Below, piece by piece: positions 8,031-17,857 of a stretch of DNA of 64,000 nucleotides (the stretch's first letter is position 1; every line of letters starts with the position of its first letter). Both the position numbers and the translations under genes were made by a program. This DNA comes from Azotimanducus chitobiosivorans (GTDB taxonomy: Bacteria; Pseudomonadota; Gammaproteobacteria; Pseudomonadales; Azotimanducaceae), in NCBI GenBank assembly GCA_965200235.1, contig OZ241339.1, positions 124,001 to 188,000 on the forward strand, given 5' to 3'. A model generated the notes under the pieces. The model worked only from the letters and a program-made list of their open reading frames with translations, was not told the origin of the DNA and searched no databases.

Positions 8031-11000
8031 CTACCACCTCGCCGTGAACTCGAAGCCGTAGCCATGCTCGGTCGGCGTGGCGGCCGCTTGTCGCCGCAGC
8101 AGCTGAATGCCCAGCGACACATCGGGGCCATCCTCGGCCGGCGCGAGACGCCAGCCGACGCTGATATCGTGGCTGAAGGCCGTCTTGCCGTAGCCCATGT
8201 GAGGGCTGCTGACGAAACGGCCTGCGAACGCGGGCAACCCATAGGCGACCTCGGCGCTCGAGCGGGTCTGGTCCATGTCAACACCGCCACCCGGCGTGCG
8301 CCGCGCCTGGTTGAATAGGGTATCGAGACCACCGCTCGACCTGCCGCCGATGTCCTGCCGCAGATTCAACGACAGCCCGTATGCCGAGGCGGGCTTCGGA
8401 TCGAAGCTGATCGATGCGGAGAAGCCTTGGTCGGCGAAAGGACCTTCCTCGTGGGTGATGAGCCGGCGGCCCTCGATATCGAGCTGCAGGCCCAAGCGCG
8501 GTTCGCGCCAAGCAATGCCGCCGCCGATTTCGACTCCGAATCCGGTCTCGGCGTCACCGCCGTCGTGACGAACGCCAGTTTCGAGTCTCGGCACGATTTC
8601 ACCGCCGCCCGTAAAACGAACAGGGTAGCTGCCTTCAACGCCGAACCGCAGCCGGCTGGTTTCGCCTTCGGCAGCCGCGACGCCGCGAGTTCGATCCGAA
8701 GTCGTGCGGGTCCAGAGGGCATCGGATACTACTGCGACCTCGGCGCCGGAATCGAATCGCAGCATTTTTCCGCGCAGCCCGGCGGCCGCCATCGACCAGC
8801 GGGTGTCCATTTGATAGGTCTCGTCCTTCGAGGGTTGCAGTGTGGCCTCGCCAATGCCATGGCCATACGCCCCCCACACGTCGAAGCGTTCCGAGAGCCG
8901 GTAGGAGGCATAGGGAATCGCGGCGGTCAGCGTGGCGCTGATTTCGCCGTCTTCCGGCATCGGCGCGGCGAGGAAGCCGCCCGTCCCTTCGCTGCGGGTC
9001 AGGGCGATACCGGCGAGCCAGCGGCCGTGGGCATAGTCGGCGCCAACGAGCGCTGAATTCGTCTCGCCATCGAGTGATAGCCCGTCGTCCTGGCCTTCGA
9101 AACGACTTTGCATGGCGCGTCCCCAGAACGAGAAGCTGCCGCCAGAATCACTCTCGCGTCCGGCATAGCTGAAACGAATATCGCGATTCCTGTTCCCTGA
9201 GTTGTGGGAATACGGCATGCCCGCATTCAGCCTATCCCCGTTCCGGTCGCCATATCTAGGGGTGCTCAATTGCAGATGCGCGAGTTTCGAGCCGTCAGGG
9301 GCGCTTGGTCCGGCATTGCTTGAGGCAAAGCCGGAGAAAGTGGATCGCCAGCCCGCCTCCGCGGCATCGGGATTGTCCATCGCTTCCCGCCGGTCGGCGA
9401 GCCGGTCGGCGATGCCGTCAATTGCCTGCTCGGCCACCGCGCGGCCAAACCGCGCCAGCCAGGCCGCGGGCAGCGGGTCGCTGTTGCGGATGGTTCCCCT
9501 CGCCGTCTTTCGGGCGACTGTCAAGCGCGTGCGGGTTCCGCCAATCCTTTGCGAATGCTCGCCGGCATAGCCAATTTCCGCAAGCAGGAACTCGTCTGGA
9601 TCGTCGATGCTGTCGTCAATCGTTCTGACTTCAAAGATCTTTTCGACCTCTCCTGGATTGAAATGCAGTGCACTGTAGGCAGAATGATAGTCACGCGAGG
9701 TAGCCTTCCCCTCATAGTTTCTTGTATTGGTGACATGCGTGGAGACATGCACTTGGACCCACCCGGTTGTCGGTTTGGAAAGCGTCACCCGGAACCGTAG
9801 TTTCTCTCCCTCCCGGGCCTCGGTGTCATGGATTGAGACGGTGAGGATGTCGTCGTTGTCGATGACGGATGCGGTGGCCGAGTTGCCCGGAGCGATGGCG
9901 GGCTGGTAGCCGCTGCCTGCTTGCACAGTGACCGAGACGGTGCCGGCGCTGCCTTCCACGGCGTCATCGTCCACTGTGTCCACCTGCACGGTCGCGGTGG
10001 CGGCGTTGGCGGGGATGGTTAAGGCGCGCAGGCCCGTGCCCTGCGTGCCGCTCGTGTCAACGTAGTCGTTGTTGGGCGCCGTGACATCGACGTCCACGAC
10101 CAACTCGCTCGAGGATACCGGGTCGATGTTGAGCGTGAAGACGAGGGGCTGCCCTTCGAGGATCTGGCCAGTGGGCGCGGAGACGCTTATCGTCGGTGTG
10201 TCGTTGTCCTGCACCGGCACGGTGGCCTCGTAATTCTCGTTGGTGTCGTAGCTGTCAGCGGAATTGATATAGACCTGAACACCGCCGCTGTCCTCGATTT
10301 GTGCATCGTCCACCGTGTCTACGGTGAAGCTTGTCGAGATGTCCCGGCGCTTGGCGAAGTCGGCCTCGCTGACGCCGGGTATGGTGATGGTGCGGTCGCC
10401 AATGTCGCCATCGGCGAGGAACAAGCCCCCGGCGGCGCTGCTGATGGTGACGAGCACATCGAGATCCTGCTCGGGCGCCGGCACGGCGTTCAGGGTGAAG
10501 CTTGCCGCTCCGCCCTCGGTGACCGCCGCGCCCGCCTCGATGGTGACCAATGGCGTGCCGCGCTCGTTGTCCTCAATTTCAACGACGGCCTCGTAGGTGT
10601 CCTGGGATACGTCATAGTCGTCGCCCGAATCGAGTTCGATTACCGCGCGAATGTTGGCGTCCGACTCGAATATCGCGTCGTCGACGGTTTCCACGGTGAA
10701 GCTTGCGGTGGCTTGCCGGCGTCGACTGAATGCACCGTCGCTGACGGCATCGATGGTGACCGTGCGCGATACTTCATTTTCGTCGGCGATGAAGTCGCCG
10801 CCATCGTCCTGCACGAACACCGTCACGCTGAGGTCCTTTTGCGGCGCCGGGTCCGCGGTCAGCGTGAAAGTGGCCAACCCACCCTCGGTGACCTTCGGGC
10901 CACCGGCGATGCTGATTACCGGCTTGGCGCGCTCGTTGTCCTCCACTTGCACCACGGCTTCGTAGGACTGTGAATCCACGTCATAGGCGCCGTCCGCATC

Positions 11001-13607
11001 CCGGTCCGGGTCGGGTTCCACCGTGACGGCGATGTTGCCATTGGCTTCGCGGTCGAGGTCATCGACGGTTCGGATGCGGATATTCCTCGCACTGACGCCT
11101 TTGTAGGCCTCGAACTCAAATTCGTCCAGCCCATAGATGGTGATGGTGTGGGTTCCCTCGTCAGCCGCCTCGAGAAAGTCGCTGGCGCCGTCGTCGCGCA
11201 CAGTCAGGGTGACCTCAATGTCATGCCTCGGCGCGGGGTCGGCCTTGATGGTGAAAACGGCACGGTCGCCCTCGGTCAGCGGCCCTGAAGGGCCTTCGAT
11301 GGCGACCACCGGCATGTTCCGCGGCGCATCGGCCGGGTCGGGAAGAATCGTTCCCGTCGCCCTGCCATCGGCGATCTCCGCCCCGACCACCCTGGTGATG
11401 ACCACCTCGAAGGTTTCCGGCTTTTCTTCGTACTCGTCATCGTCGAGCACTTCAAACCGAATCATTTTCTCGGTCTGTCCTGTTGTGCTTGTGAAACTAA
11501 CGGTCTGGCTATACACAGCCCTGTTGAATTTGAAGTCCTTGCCATCAGTGGCCGGTGCGGTTGTGTCGGTTTCGGTGGTGGCGCGGACCTCGAAATACAC
11601 CGTGACGACAAAGGCCCCTGTTACATCCAAGGTCACCGGGAATTCGAGAAAATCCCGCTTACGGAAGTCGGCGTTCTCCTGAATCGGCTGCGCGTCGCCA
11701 ATGCTGACCTTGGGCAAAGGCTTCGACGCCACATCGTTGTCGTTGACGTGCACCGTGGCGGCGACCGGCGCGCGGATTCCGTAATACGCGGGTGCCGAGT
11801 CGGCCACGATGCGCGCGGTGATCGTGCCCTGCTCCTGGTTTTCGTCCACGTCGTCATCTTCGGTGGGGACCCGCAGCGTCCCCGTGCCGGTGTCATCGAT
11901 ATCGACGGATCGCCTGCCGGTTTCGCCCACATTGGCGAAACTGCCGCTGTCGCTGACATCGACATACACGGTCAGCAACGATGGGGGCGGGGGCGCGGCG
12001 GTCAGGGTGAAGACCGCGTCGTCGCCCTCGATGACGGCGGCGCCGCCGGCGATGCTGACTCTCGGAGTCGAGTCAGTGACGCGCACCGAGGCCGTGGCGG
12101 CCGTGCCGGGGCCGTAGCCCGTTCCCGAACGCACGGTGGCGGTGATGGCGCCGTCGGTTTCGAGGGTACCATCGTCATTGGTGGGGACGGTGAAAGTATG
12201 CGTGCCGCTGGCGGGGATGGTGAAGATTCGATCGCCGGTATAGCCGCTGTCGGCGAACTCGCCGCTGTCGCTGACCCGGACGTTCACATCCAAGCTTGAG
12301 GTGAGCCTCGGCGTGACGGTGAGCGTGAAGCTTGCCTCGCCGCCTTCGACAATGGCCGGCCCCGCGGAGATGTTGACCGCCGGCGTGGTGTCCCTGACCG
12401 TCACGGCTGCCGTCGCCGGTGAGCCCAGCAGATAGCCGCTGGCCTTTGCCAGCGACGCGGTGATTGCGCCATCGGCTTCCGCTGTGCGGTCGTTCTCCGT
12501 GGCGACGGTGAATGTCGCCGTGCCGCCGGTGCCGATGTTGACTGTTCTGTTACGAATTTCGTTGTTGGCGGCAAAGCTGCCGCTCTCGGTGAGGGTGACG
12601 CTCACATCGACCGGAGTGACCGGCGCCGGGCTGGCCGTCAGGGTGAAGGTGATGGTTTCGCCCTCGGCAATCGAGCCCGGGCCCGAAATGCTGACGCTCG
12701 GCGTCGGCGTTCCGCCATCGGAGACGGCCACCCTTGCCGAACTCTTGGCGCCGACTTGATACGTGTCACCAGTTTGCAAAGTCGCCGTGATGATGCCGTC
12801 GTCCTCGTCGATGGCGTCGCTTTCGGTGGCGACGTCAAGGGTTCCCCGGCCATTGGTGCCGATGGAGACGGTTTTCCTGCCAGTCGCGCCGGATGCCGCG
12901 AAGTCGCCGCCGCTGGCGGCGACGTCCACGTTTACCGTCAGGGGAACGATTGGCGTCGGGCTGGCCCGCAGATTGAATCTGGCGGTGCCGCCCTCGTTGA
13001 TGTTTGGCCCCGCCTCGACGTTGATCACGGGAATGTCGTCGTCTATCACGGCAATCTCGGCTTCGTGGTAGCCGTACTTTGAAACCCCGTAGTCGCTGCC
13101 CGGGATCATCACGGCGCGCAGGCGCGTGTCTCCGTCGTGCGCCCTGTCGTCCACGGTATCGACGTACAGGATGACGCGCTGTTGTCCGGGAGGGAAGGCA
13201 ACCGTGCGGCGCCCAGCCTGCCCCGGCGCGATCACATTGCCGTCACCCACCTCGCTGATCTCCAGGGTGATCCGGATGGTTTTGTCGAATTGGGCGCCGT
13301 CGCCCGGAAATATCAGGAACCGGCCCCGCTGGCCTTCGAATTGCCGCGGTTCGCCAACAAGGTCGAACGTGGGCAGCTCAGCCGCTTGCGCGGCGGCCTG
13401 CTGAATTGAAGCGCCCAGCGAGAACGCAAGCAGCGCGAACGAGGCGATGAGGGCGAGACCCCTCCCGGGCCATTTTCTGACCTTGTTGGCCCTCTCGAAA
13501 AAGGCCCAAGGTTGAAGCTTGGATTTAGACCCTATCCCCGACTGATCGGCAGCGGGGGGGGGGGGGGGGGGGGGGGTACAATCGGAACGTATTAGTGCTG
13601 TGCTCAT
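8031..13607 (-). CDS. Giant autotransporter with about eleven Calx-beta repeats and an N-terminal poly-C tract
   Basis: Type V secreted surface protein, 1858 residues from the ATG at 13607 (AAGGA 11 nt upstream; ATG 13619 is an alternative, and the frame is open to 13739). Residues 12-18 are seven prolines encoded by a C23 run. A long basic n-region follows, then a signal core (LALIASFALLAFSLGAS) and a likely cleavage after AAAQA near residue 75. From about 80 to 1370 there are about eleven Calx-beta-like repeats of 105-125 residues, each with INEGG/ITEGD, FTLTA.P.P, a DDGA/SDSGEF segment and V.DND at the end. Residues about 1485-1858 form the autotransporter beta-barrel (SFSFWGRAMQSRFEG, with terminal FEFTARW ending in an aromatic residue). 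It probably acts as a calcium-binding adhesin or surface fibre. A change of one C in the tract gives early stops, so expression is likely phase variable. Confidence 0.88.
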   Translation of the reverse strand: MSTALIRSDCTPPPPPPPAADQSGIGSKSKLQPWAFFERANKVRKWPGRGLALIASFALLAFSLGASIQQAAAQAAELPTFDLVGEPRQFEGQRGRFLIFPGDGAQFDKTIRITLEISEVGDGNVIAPGQAGRRTVAFPPGQQRVILYVDTVDDRAHDGDTRLRAVMIPGSDYGVSKYGYHEAEIAVIDDDIPVINVEAGPNINEGGTARFNLRASPTPIVPLTVNVDVAASGGDFAASGATGRKTVSIGTNGRGTLDVATESDAIDEDDGIITATLQTGDTYQVGAKSSARVAVSDGGTPTPSVSISGPGSIAEGETITFTLTASPAPVTPVDVSVTLTESGSFAANNEIRNRTVNIGTGGTATFTVATENDRTAEADGAITASLAKASGYLLGSPATAAVTVRDTTPAVNISAGPAIVEGGEASFTLTVTPRLTSSLDVNVRVSDSGEFADSGYTGDRIFTIPASGTHTFTVPTNDDGTLETDGAITATVRSGTGYGPGTAATASVRVTDSTPRVSIAGGAAVIEGDDAVFTLTAAPPPPSLLTVYVDVSDSGSFANVGETGRRSVDIDDTGTGTLRVPTEDDDVDENQEQGTITARIVADSAPAYYGIRAPVAATVHVNDNDVASKPLPKVSIGDAQPIQENADFRKRDFLEFPVTLDVTGAFVVTVYFEVRATTETDTTAPATDGKDFKFNRAVYSQTVSFTSTTGQTEKMIRFEVLDDDEYEEKPETFEVVITRVVGAEIADGRATGTILPDPADAPRNMPVVAIEGPSGPLTEGDRAVFTIKADPAPRHDIEVTLTVRDDGASDFLEAADEGTHTITIYGLDEFEFEAYKGVSARNIRIRTVDDLDREANGNIAVTVEPDPDRDADGAYDVDSQSYEAVVQVEDNERAKPVISIAGGPKVTEGGLATFTLTADPAPQKDLSVTVFVQDDGGDFIADENEVSRTVTIDAVSDGAFSRRRQATASFTVETVDDAIFESDANIRAVIELDSGDDYDVSQDTYEAVVEIEDNERGTPLVTIEAGAAVTEGGAASFTLNAVPAPEQDLDVLVTISSAAGGLFLADGDIGDRTITIPGVSEADFAKRRDISTSFTVDTVDDAQIEDSGGVQVYINSADSYDTNENYEATVPVQDNDTPTISVSAPTGQILEGQPLVFTLNIDPVSSSELVVDVDVTAPNNDYVDTSGTQGTGLRALTIPANAATATVQVDTVDDDAVEGSAGTVSVTVQAGSGYQPAIAPGNSATASVIDNDDILTVSIHDTEAREGEKLRFRVTLSKPTTGWVQVHVSTHVTNTRNYEGKATSRDYHSAYSALHFNPGEVEKIFEVRTIDDSIDDPDEFLLAEIGYAGEHSQRIGGTRTRLTVARKTARGTIRNSDPLPAAWLARFGRAVAEQAIDGIADRLADRREAMDNPDAAEAGWRSTFSGFASSNAGPSAPDGSKLAHLQLSTPRYGDRNGDRLNAGMPYSHNSGNRNRDIRFSYAGRESDSGGSFSFWGRAMQSRFEGQDDGLSLDGETNSALVGADYAHGRWLAGIALTRSEGTGGFLAAPMPEDGEISATLTAAIPYASYRLSERFDVWGAYGHGIGEATLQPSKDETYQMDTRWSMAAAGLRGKMLRFDSGAEVAVVSDALWTRTTSDRTRGVAAAEGETSRLRFGVEGSYPVRFTGGGEIVPRLETGVRHDGGDAETGFGVEIGGGIAWREPRLGLQLDIEGRRLITHEEGPFADQGFSASISFDPKPASAYGLSLNLRQDIGGRSSGGLDTLFNQARRTPGGGVDMDQTRSSAEVAYGLPAFAGRFVSSPHMGYGKTAFSHDISVGWRLAPAEDGPDVSLGIQLLRRQAAATPTEHGYGFEFTARW
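13554..13576 (-). repeat. Homopolymer C23 (coding strand) near the start of the autotransporter gene
   Basis: Twenty-three consecutive G on the plus strand read as ACC then seven CCC codons in the autotransporter frame. With 24 C the frame reads RCRSVGDRV-stop, and with 22 C it reads PLPISRG-stop. No in-frame Met occurs between the tract and the signal-peptide core, so translation must cross the tract. The length given should be treated cautiously, because such runs are hard to sequence. Confidence 0.9.
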
Positions 13608-13879
13608 AGCGTTGATCATCCTTATCTTTCTTATCTTTACGCGGAGGGCGCTCGTTACCTCTCGCCAGCGCGCACTGTAGCATGTGAAGCCCAGTGCGGT
13701 GGCAGTGGTATGTGATAGCCGTGCGATTCTCACCCGCATCGAACATCGAGACGAGGCGGAAGCGTCATGCTCAAGGTGTCATCCGGTGGCATCATTGGAT
13801 CAGGCATCAGGAAATGATACGCAAACGCGGGTGTGCATGATGTATGCTTTTGCGTCAAGCCCGACGAGATTCTCACGAC

Positions 13880-15163
13880 ATGCGCTTTCCGAAACACCTG
13901 CGATTCATAGGCTTGATCGCGTTCCCTCTCGTGCTCCTCGCATCGCCCGGCGCACTCGCCGCCGATGATCTCAACTCGGGCGACAGCGCATGGATATTGA
14001 CCGCAACCGCGCTCGTGCTGTTCATGACGCTGCCAGGTCTCACCATCTTCTACGCCGGTCTTGCGAGGGCGCAGTCAGTATTGTCGGTGATGATGCACTG
14101 CTTCTCGGTATGCTGCGTCGCTTCGGTGCTGTGGCTGATTTGCGGGTACAGCCTTGCGTTCAGCGGTGATGGCGCATTCATTGGCAACCTCGACAAGATG
14201 TTCGCGACTGGCATTGGCGAGGTGTCGATGAGCGGCAGCATTCCTGAGACGGTCTTTTTCGTCTTTCAAATGACATTCGCCGTGATCACGCCCGCGCTCA
14301 TCGTGGGCGCCTACCCCGAACGCATCAAGTTCTCCGCCGTCATTCTGTTTAGCGCGGCTTGGCTGCTGCTCGTCTATGCCCCTATCTGCCATTGGGTGTG
14401 GGGTGGCGGCTGGCTGTCGTCGATGTTCGGCGTCATGGACTTCGCAGGCGGCTTGGTGGTGCACGCATCAGCAGGCACCTCCGCATTGGTGCTTGCCGCG
14501 GTGCTTGGTGGAAGGCGCGGATTCCCCGGGCCGGTCGCGCCGCCGCACAATCCGGGCCTGACTGCGATTGGCGCGGGCATGCTCTGGGTTGGCTGGTTTG
14601 GATTTAATGGCGGCAGCGAGCTGGCCGCCAACGGCAGTGCTGGCATGGCGATATTGGTGACGCATATTTCCGCCTGCACGGCAGTCATCGTGTGGTCGGC
14701 AATCGAGTGGATTCGCTTCGGCAAGCCGAGCTTGGTCGGTGCGGTCACCGCGGTCATTGCCGGGCTCGGCGCCATCACGCCGGCATCCGGTGATGTCGGG
14801 CCGGTTGGTGGACTGATCATTGGCGCATCCGCGGGTGCGCTCTGCTTCTTTGCGGTCGGATTCGTCAAGCGCACGATCAAGGTTGACGATTCGTTCGACG
14901 TGTTTGCAGTCCACGGTGTCGGCGGCATTCTCGGAACAATGCTCGTCTCGGTGCTTGCCGTCGAGGTCGCTCAGGGGAGCTGGCAAAGCCAGTTCGTCTC
15001 GCAACTCGTCGGCGTGCTCGCGACGGTCGCCTGGGCAGCCGGGTTGACGTGGGTGCTTGCCAAGATCATCGACAAGCTTGTCGGCGGCATGAGAGTGGAC
15101 ACGCAGACCGAGATCGAAGGGCTTGACCTGCACGCGCATGGCGAACAGGGGTACTACATATAG
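13880..15163 (+). CDS. amt: Ammonium transporter
   Basis: Amt/MEP/Rh family channel for NH4+/NH3 uptake in the inner membrane. From the ATG at 13880 it is 427 residues, normal for the family. An N-terminal signal-like segment (FIGLIAFPLVLLASPGALAADD) is followed by eleven membrane spans. Family landmarks include MTLPGLTIFYAGLARAQSVL, FVFQMTFAVITPALIVGAYP, the pore-region FAGGLVVHASAGTSALVLA and FDVFAVHGVGGILGTM, each with the expected pore histidine (HAS and HGVGG). The frame is open 12 codons further up, to 13844, without a better site. No glnK lies beside it, unlike many amt loci. It converges with the molybdenum hydroxylase genes; only 10 bp separate the two stops. Confidence 0.96.
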   Translation: MRFPKHLRFIGLIAFPLVLLASPGALAADDLNSGDSAWILTATALVLFMTLPGLTIFYAGLARAQSVLSVMMHCFSVCCVASVLWLICGYSLAFSGDGAFIGNLDKMFATGIGEVSMSGSIPETVFFVFQMTFAVITPALIVGAYPERIKFSAVILFSAAWLLLVYAPICHWVWGGGWLSSMFGVMDFAGGLVVHASAGTSALVLAAVLGGRRGFPGPVAPPHNPGLTAIGAGMLWVGWFGFNGGSELAANGSAGMAILVTHISACTAVIVWSAIEWIRFGKPSLVGAVTAVIAGLGAITPASGDVGPVGGLIIGASAGALCFFAVGFVKRTIKVDDSFDVFAVHGVGGILGTMLVSVLAVEVAQGSWQSQFVSQLVGVLATVAWAAGLTWVLAKIIDKLVGGMRVDTQTEIEGLDLHAHGEQGYYI

Positions 15164-15173
15164 CTTGTCAGCA

Positions 15174-17375
15174 CTAAACGAGCTTGAGCGGTAGCGATCG
15201 CAGGCGTTTCCCTGTCGCCGCGTAGACGGCATTGGCGACCGCTGGCGCGATTGGCGGCAGCCCCGGCTCGCCGACGCCGGTGGGATGAGCGTCGCTGTCG
15301 ATGATCACCACCTCGACCTCGGGCGCTTCGTTCATGCGCAAGATCGGATAGTCGTGAAAGTTGCTTTGTGTGACCTCGCCGGCGTCGATGTTGATCTCGC
15401 CATGAAGGGCGGCAGTCAGCCCGAACATGATCGCGCCTTCCATTTGCGCTCGCACGACATCGGGATTGACTGCAAGCCCGCAGTCCACAACGCAGAGCAC
15501 CTTGTGAATGCGAATCGCGCCGTTTTCGACGGAGATCTCGGCGACTTCGGCCACGTCCGTTCTATATGAGTGGTGCGCGGCCAATCCGAGATGGCGGCCT
15601 GCTACCGGTCGCATCCTGTGCATGTGGTCGCCAGCGGCTTTGATGACGTTCTGCAGGCGCGGATTGTTCCGGGTGTTGCGTACACGAAACTCCACAGCGT
15701 CGAGTCCGCTCATCTCGGCAAGCTCGTCCATCATGGTTTCCTTGGCGAACGCGGTGAACGAGTGTCCGACCGAGCGCCAGAAGGCGAGTGGCAGCCCGTG
15801 GTCTCGGGTGACATGGCGCACCTCGCGGTTCGGGAAATCGTAGTCCTCAAAGAGACCTTCGACACTGACGCCATCGACAATCCAACCGTCCATCGCACCT
15901 TCCACCGCGCCCGCGAGCCAGTTGACGACGCCATCCGGCACGGCGCTCGGCAGCATGAAAGGCAGCATCTGCTCGACAACGTCCGGCATGATGTTGCCGC
16001 CGACGCGCTTCGCGAACCACGCCGAGACTTGCCCTGAATCGTCGATGCCCGCCTTGATGCGCATCAGCGAAGCTGGGCGGAAGAAGCCGCTTTTCATGTC
16101 GTCTTCTCGGCTCCAGAGCAGGTGAATCGGCTTGCCGGTCGCCTTCGAGATCTGCGCCGCCTCAGCGACGTGCGTGAGCGTGCCGCGTCGGCCAAAGCCG
16201 CCGCCAAGATAGGTGCTGTGCGCCTCGACATGCTCCGCATCGAGTCCTGCAACCTTGGCCACAATGCTGCGAGCCGCGCCGATGCCTTGCGTTCCGCACC
16301 AGACGGCGGCGCGGTCACCCTCGACATGCACGACAGCATTCATCGGCTCCATCGGCGCGTGCGCGAGATAGGGGGTCCAATAGTCGTGCTCGACTGTGTC
16401 GGACGCCGCGGCGAAGCCTGCGGACAGGTCGCCTTGCTCGCCGGTGGCATCGCCGTCTTCTGCGTCCATGGCGGCCTTGTAATCGGCTTTCACCTGGGCG
16501 CTTGTGACATCGGCAAGCGCTGGCAGCGACCATTCAATGTCGAGCGCGTCGGCGGCTTGCTTGGCTTGCCAGTATTTTTCCGAAACGACCGCGATGCCTT
16601 CCTCGATTTGGACGATGTGCGCGATGCCCGGCATGGCGGCGGCTGCTTCGGAATTGACGCGCTTGACTGTGCCGCCGATGACCGGGCTGCGGCGAACAAC
16701 GGCGCGCATCATGCCGGGCACTTCCACGTCCATGCCGAATTCGGTGCGCCCGCTGGCCTTGTCCATGCCGTCGAGCCGCGGGAAATCCTTGCCGATGTAT
16801 TTGAATTCATGGGCTTGCTTCAATGGAGTCTCGCTCGGCACCGGCAGCTCGCGCGCGGTCGCTGCGAAATCACCGAAGGGATGCCGGGCGCCGCCAAGGA
16901 TCACATGCCCGTCATCGGTGGCAAGGCTTGAGACGGGCACGCCAAGGTCTTCTGAGGCGGCGCGAAGAAGAAGCGCGCGGACATCGGCGCCGACTTGGCG
17001 AAGCTGCGTGAAATGGGCAAAGATCGACGTGCTGCCGCCGGTGGCCTGCATGCCGAACGCCGGGTTGTCGTAGTCTGGGTGCGGACCGGCCAAAGCGATC
17101 TGAATGCGAGACGGCGTCACGTCGAGTTCTTCGGCGATCAGGGTCGTGAGTCCGGTGGTCACGCCTTGGCCCATTTCGTCCCTCGGACAGACGAAGCGAA
17201 TGATATTTTCCGGCGTGATTTCAAGAAAGGCATTCGGCACGAGCGAGCCAGGCGAGCCGCGCAGTGTCGGCAGGCCGCCGCCGCAGCCTGCAAGCGAAAT
17301 GCCGATGACGAGGCCGCCGCCGGCGACGCCCGTGTTCCTCAAGAACTTCCTTCGACTGAAATTGACGGCGTTCAT
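15174..17375 (-). CDS. Molybdopterin-binding large subunit of a xanthine dehydrogenase-family hydroxylase (IorB-like)
   Basis: Catalytic Mo-cofactor subunit of an isoquinoline/aldehyde oxidoreductase-type enzyme that hydroxylates N-heterocycles or oxidises aldehydes. It is 733 residues from the ATG at 17375, chosen because it overlaps the small-subunit stop (ATGA) and begins with a twin-arginine signal (SRRKFLRNTGVAGGG) followed by ISLAGCGGG. Moco-binding landmarks include WCGTQGIGAARS, LGGGFGRRG and the C-terminal GVGEPGLPPIAPAVANAVYA, which carries the active-site Glu. The Tat signal predicts periplasmic export with the Fe-S partner at 17372-17842. No FAD (CoxM-like) subunit is present, as in IorAB-type two-subunit enzymes that pass electrons to a membrane or cytochrome acceptor. 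The substrate is unknown. Confidence 0.9.
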   Translation of the reverse strand: MNAVNFSRRKFLRNTGVAGGGLVIGISLAGCGGGLPTLRGSPGSLVPNAFLEITPENIIRFVCPRDEMGQGVTTGLTTLIAEELDVTPSRIQIALAGPHPDYDNPAFGMQATGGSTSIFAHFTQLRQVGADVRALLLRAASEDLGVPVSSLATDDGHVILGGARHPFGDFAATARELPVPSETPLKQAHEFKYIGKDFPRLDGMDKASGRTEFGMDVEVPGMMRAVVRRSPVIGGTVKRVNSEAAAAMPGIAHIVQIEEGIAVVSEKYWQAKQAADALDIEWSLPALADVTSAQVKADYKAAMDAEDGDATGEQGDLSAGFAAASDTVEHDYWTPYLAHAPMEPMNAVVHVEGDRAAVWCGTQGIGAARSIVAKVAGLDAEHVEAHSTYLGGGFGRRGTLTHVAEAAQISKATGKPIHLLWSREDDMKSGFFRPASLMRIKAGIDDSGQVSAWFAKRVGGNIMPDVVEQMLPFMLPSAVPDGVVNWLAGAVEGAMDGWIVDGVSVEGLFEDYDFPNREVRHVTRDHGLPLAFWRSVGHSFTAFAKETMMDELAEMSGLDAVEFRVRNTRNNPRLQNVIKAAGDHMHRMRPVAGRHLGLAAHHSYRTDVAEVAEISVENGAIRIHKVLCVVDCGLAVNPDVVRAQMEGAIMFGLTAALHGEINIDAGEVTQSNFHDYPILRMNEAPEVEVVIIDSDAHPTGVGEPGLPPIAPAVANAVYAATGKRLRSLPLKLV

Positions 17376-17842
17376 GCCATTGCCTCCTCGCCGGCCTTGG
17401 CAACATCTAAAATCGCCTGCTTGATGCGCGGGTAGCAGCCGCAGCGACAGATGTTTCCGGCCATTGCGGTTTCGACCTCTTCGCCGCTCGGGCTGGGGTT
17501 GGCGGATAAGAGCGCCGCTGCGGACATGATCTGCCCCGGCTGGCAATAGCCGCACTGCGGAACGCTGCTTGCTTCCCAAGCAGCTTGCAGAGGATGCGGC
17601 GAATCAGGGGTGCCGAGGCCTTCAATGGTCGTGATGTCTTTGCCAGCGACCGCTGCGACCGGTAGGATGCAGGTGCGCACCGCCTGTCCGTCGAGGTGCA
17701 TGGTGCAAGCGCCGCACAGGCCGGCGCCGCAGCCGTATTTGGAACCTTTGAGCTTGAAACTGTCGCGCACCGTCCACAAGAGCGGCGTGTCGGGCGCATC
17801 GTCGGTGCGCACCGCCTCTCCGTTCAGTCGAAATTCAATCAC
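17372..17842 (-). CDS. [2Fe-2S]-binding small subunit of the molybdenum hydroxylase (IorA-like)
   Basis: 156-residue electron-transfer subunit. The plant-type ferredoxin cluster motif GSKYGCGAGLCGACTMH is at about residues 34-50, with a further Cys at RTC. The second, helical cluster domain has CGYCQPGQIMSAAALL and GNICRCGCYPRIKQAI. The length and order are standard for IorA/CoxS proteins. It is translated first and overlaps the large subunit by 4 nt, so the two are coupled. It is likely co-exported with the Tat-bearing large subunit, since it has no signal of its own. Confidence 0.95.
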   Translation of the reverse strand: MIEFRLNGEAVRTDDAPDTPLLWTVRDSFKLKGSKYGCGAGLCGACTMHLDGQAVRTCILPVAAVAGKDITTIEGLGTPDSPHPLQAAWEASSVPQCGYCQPGQIMSAAALLSANPSPSGEEVETAMAGNICRCGCYPRIKQAILDVAKAGEEAMA

Positions 17843-17857
17843 TGTCGGTAGCCTCCG

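Noticed and set aside
8031..13607. CRISPR or DNA tandem repeat array within the autotransporter
   Set aside because: The repeats are protein domains of 105-125 residues that have diverged strongly at the DNA level. No direct DNA repeats with uniform spacers were seen in the window.
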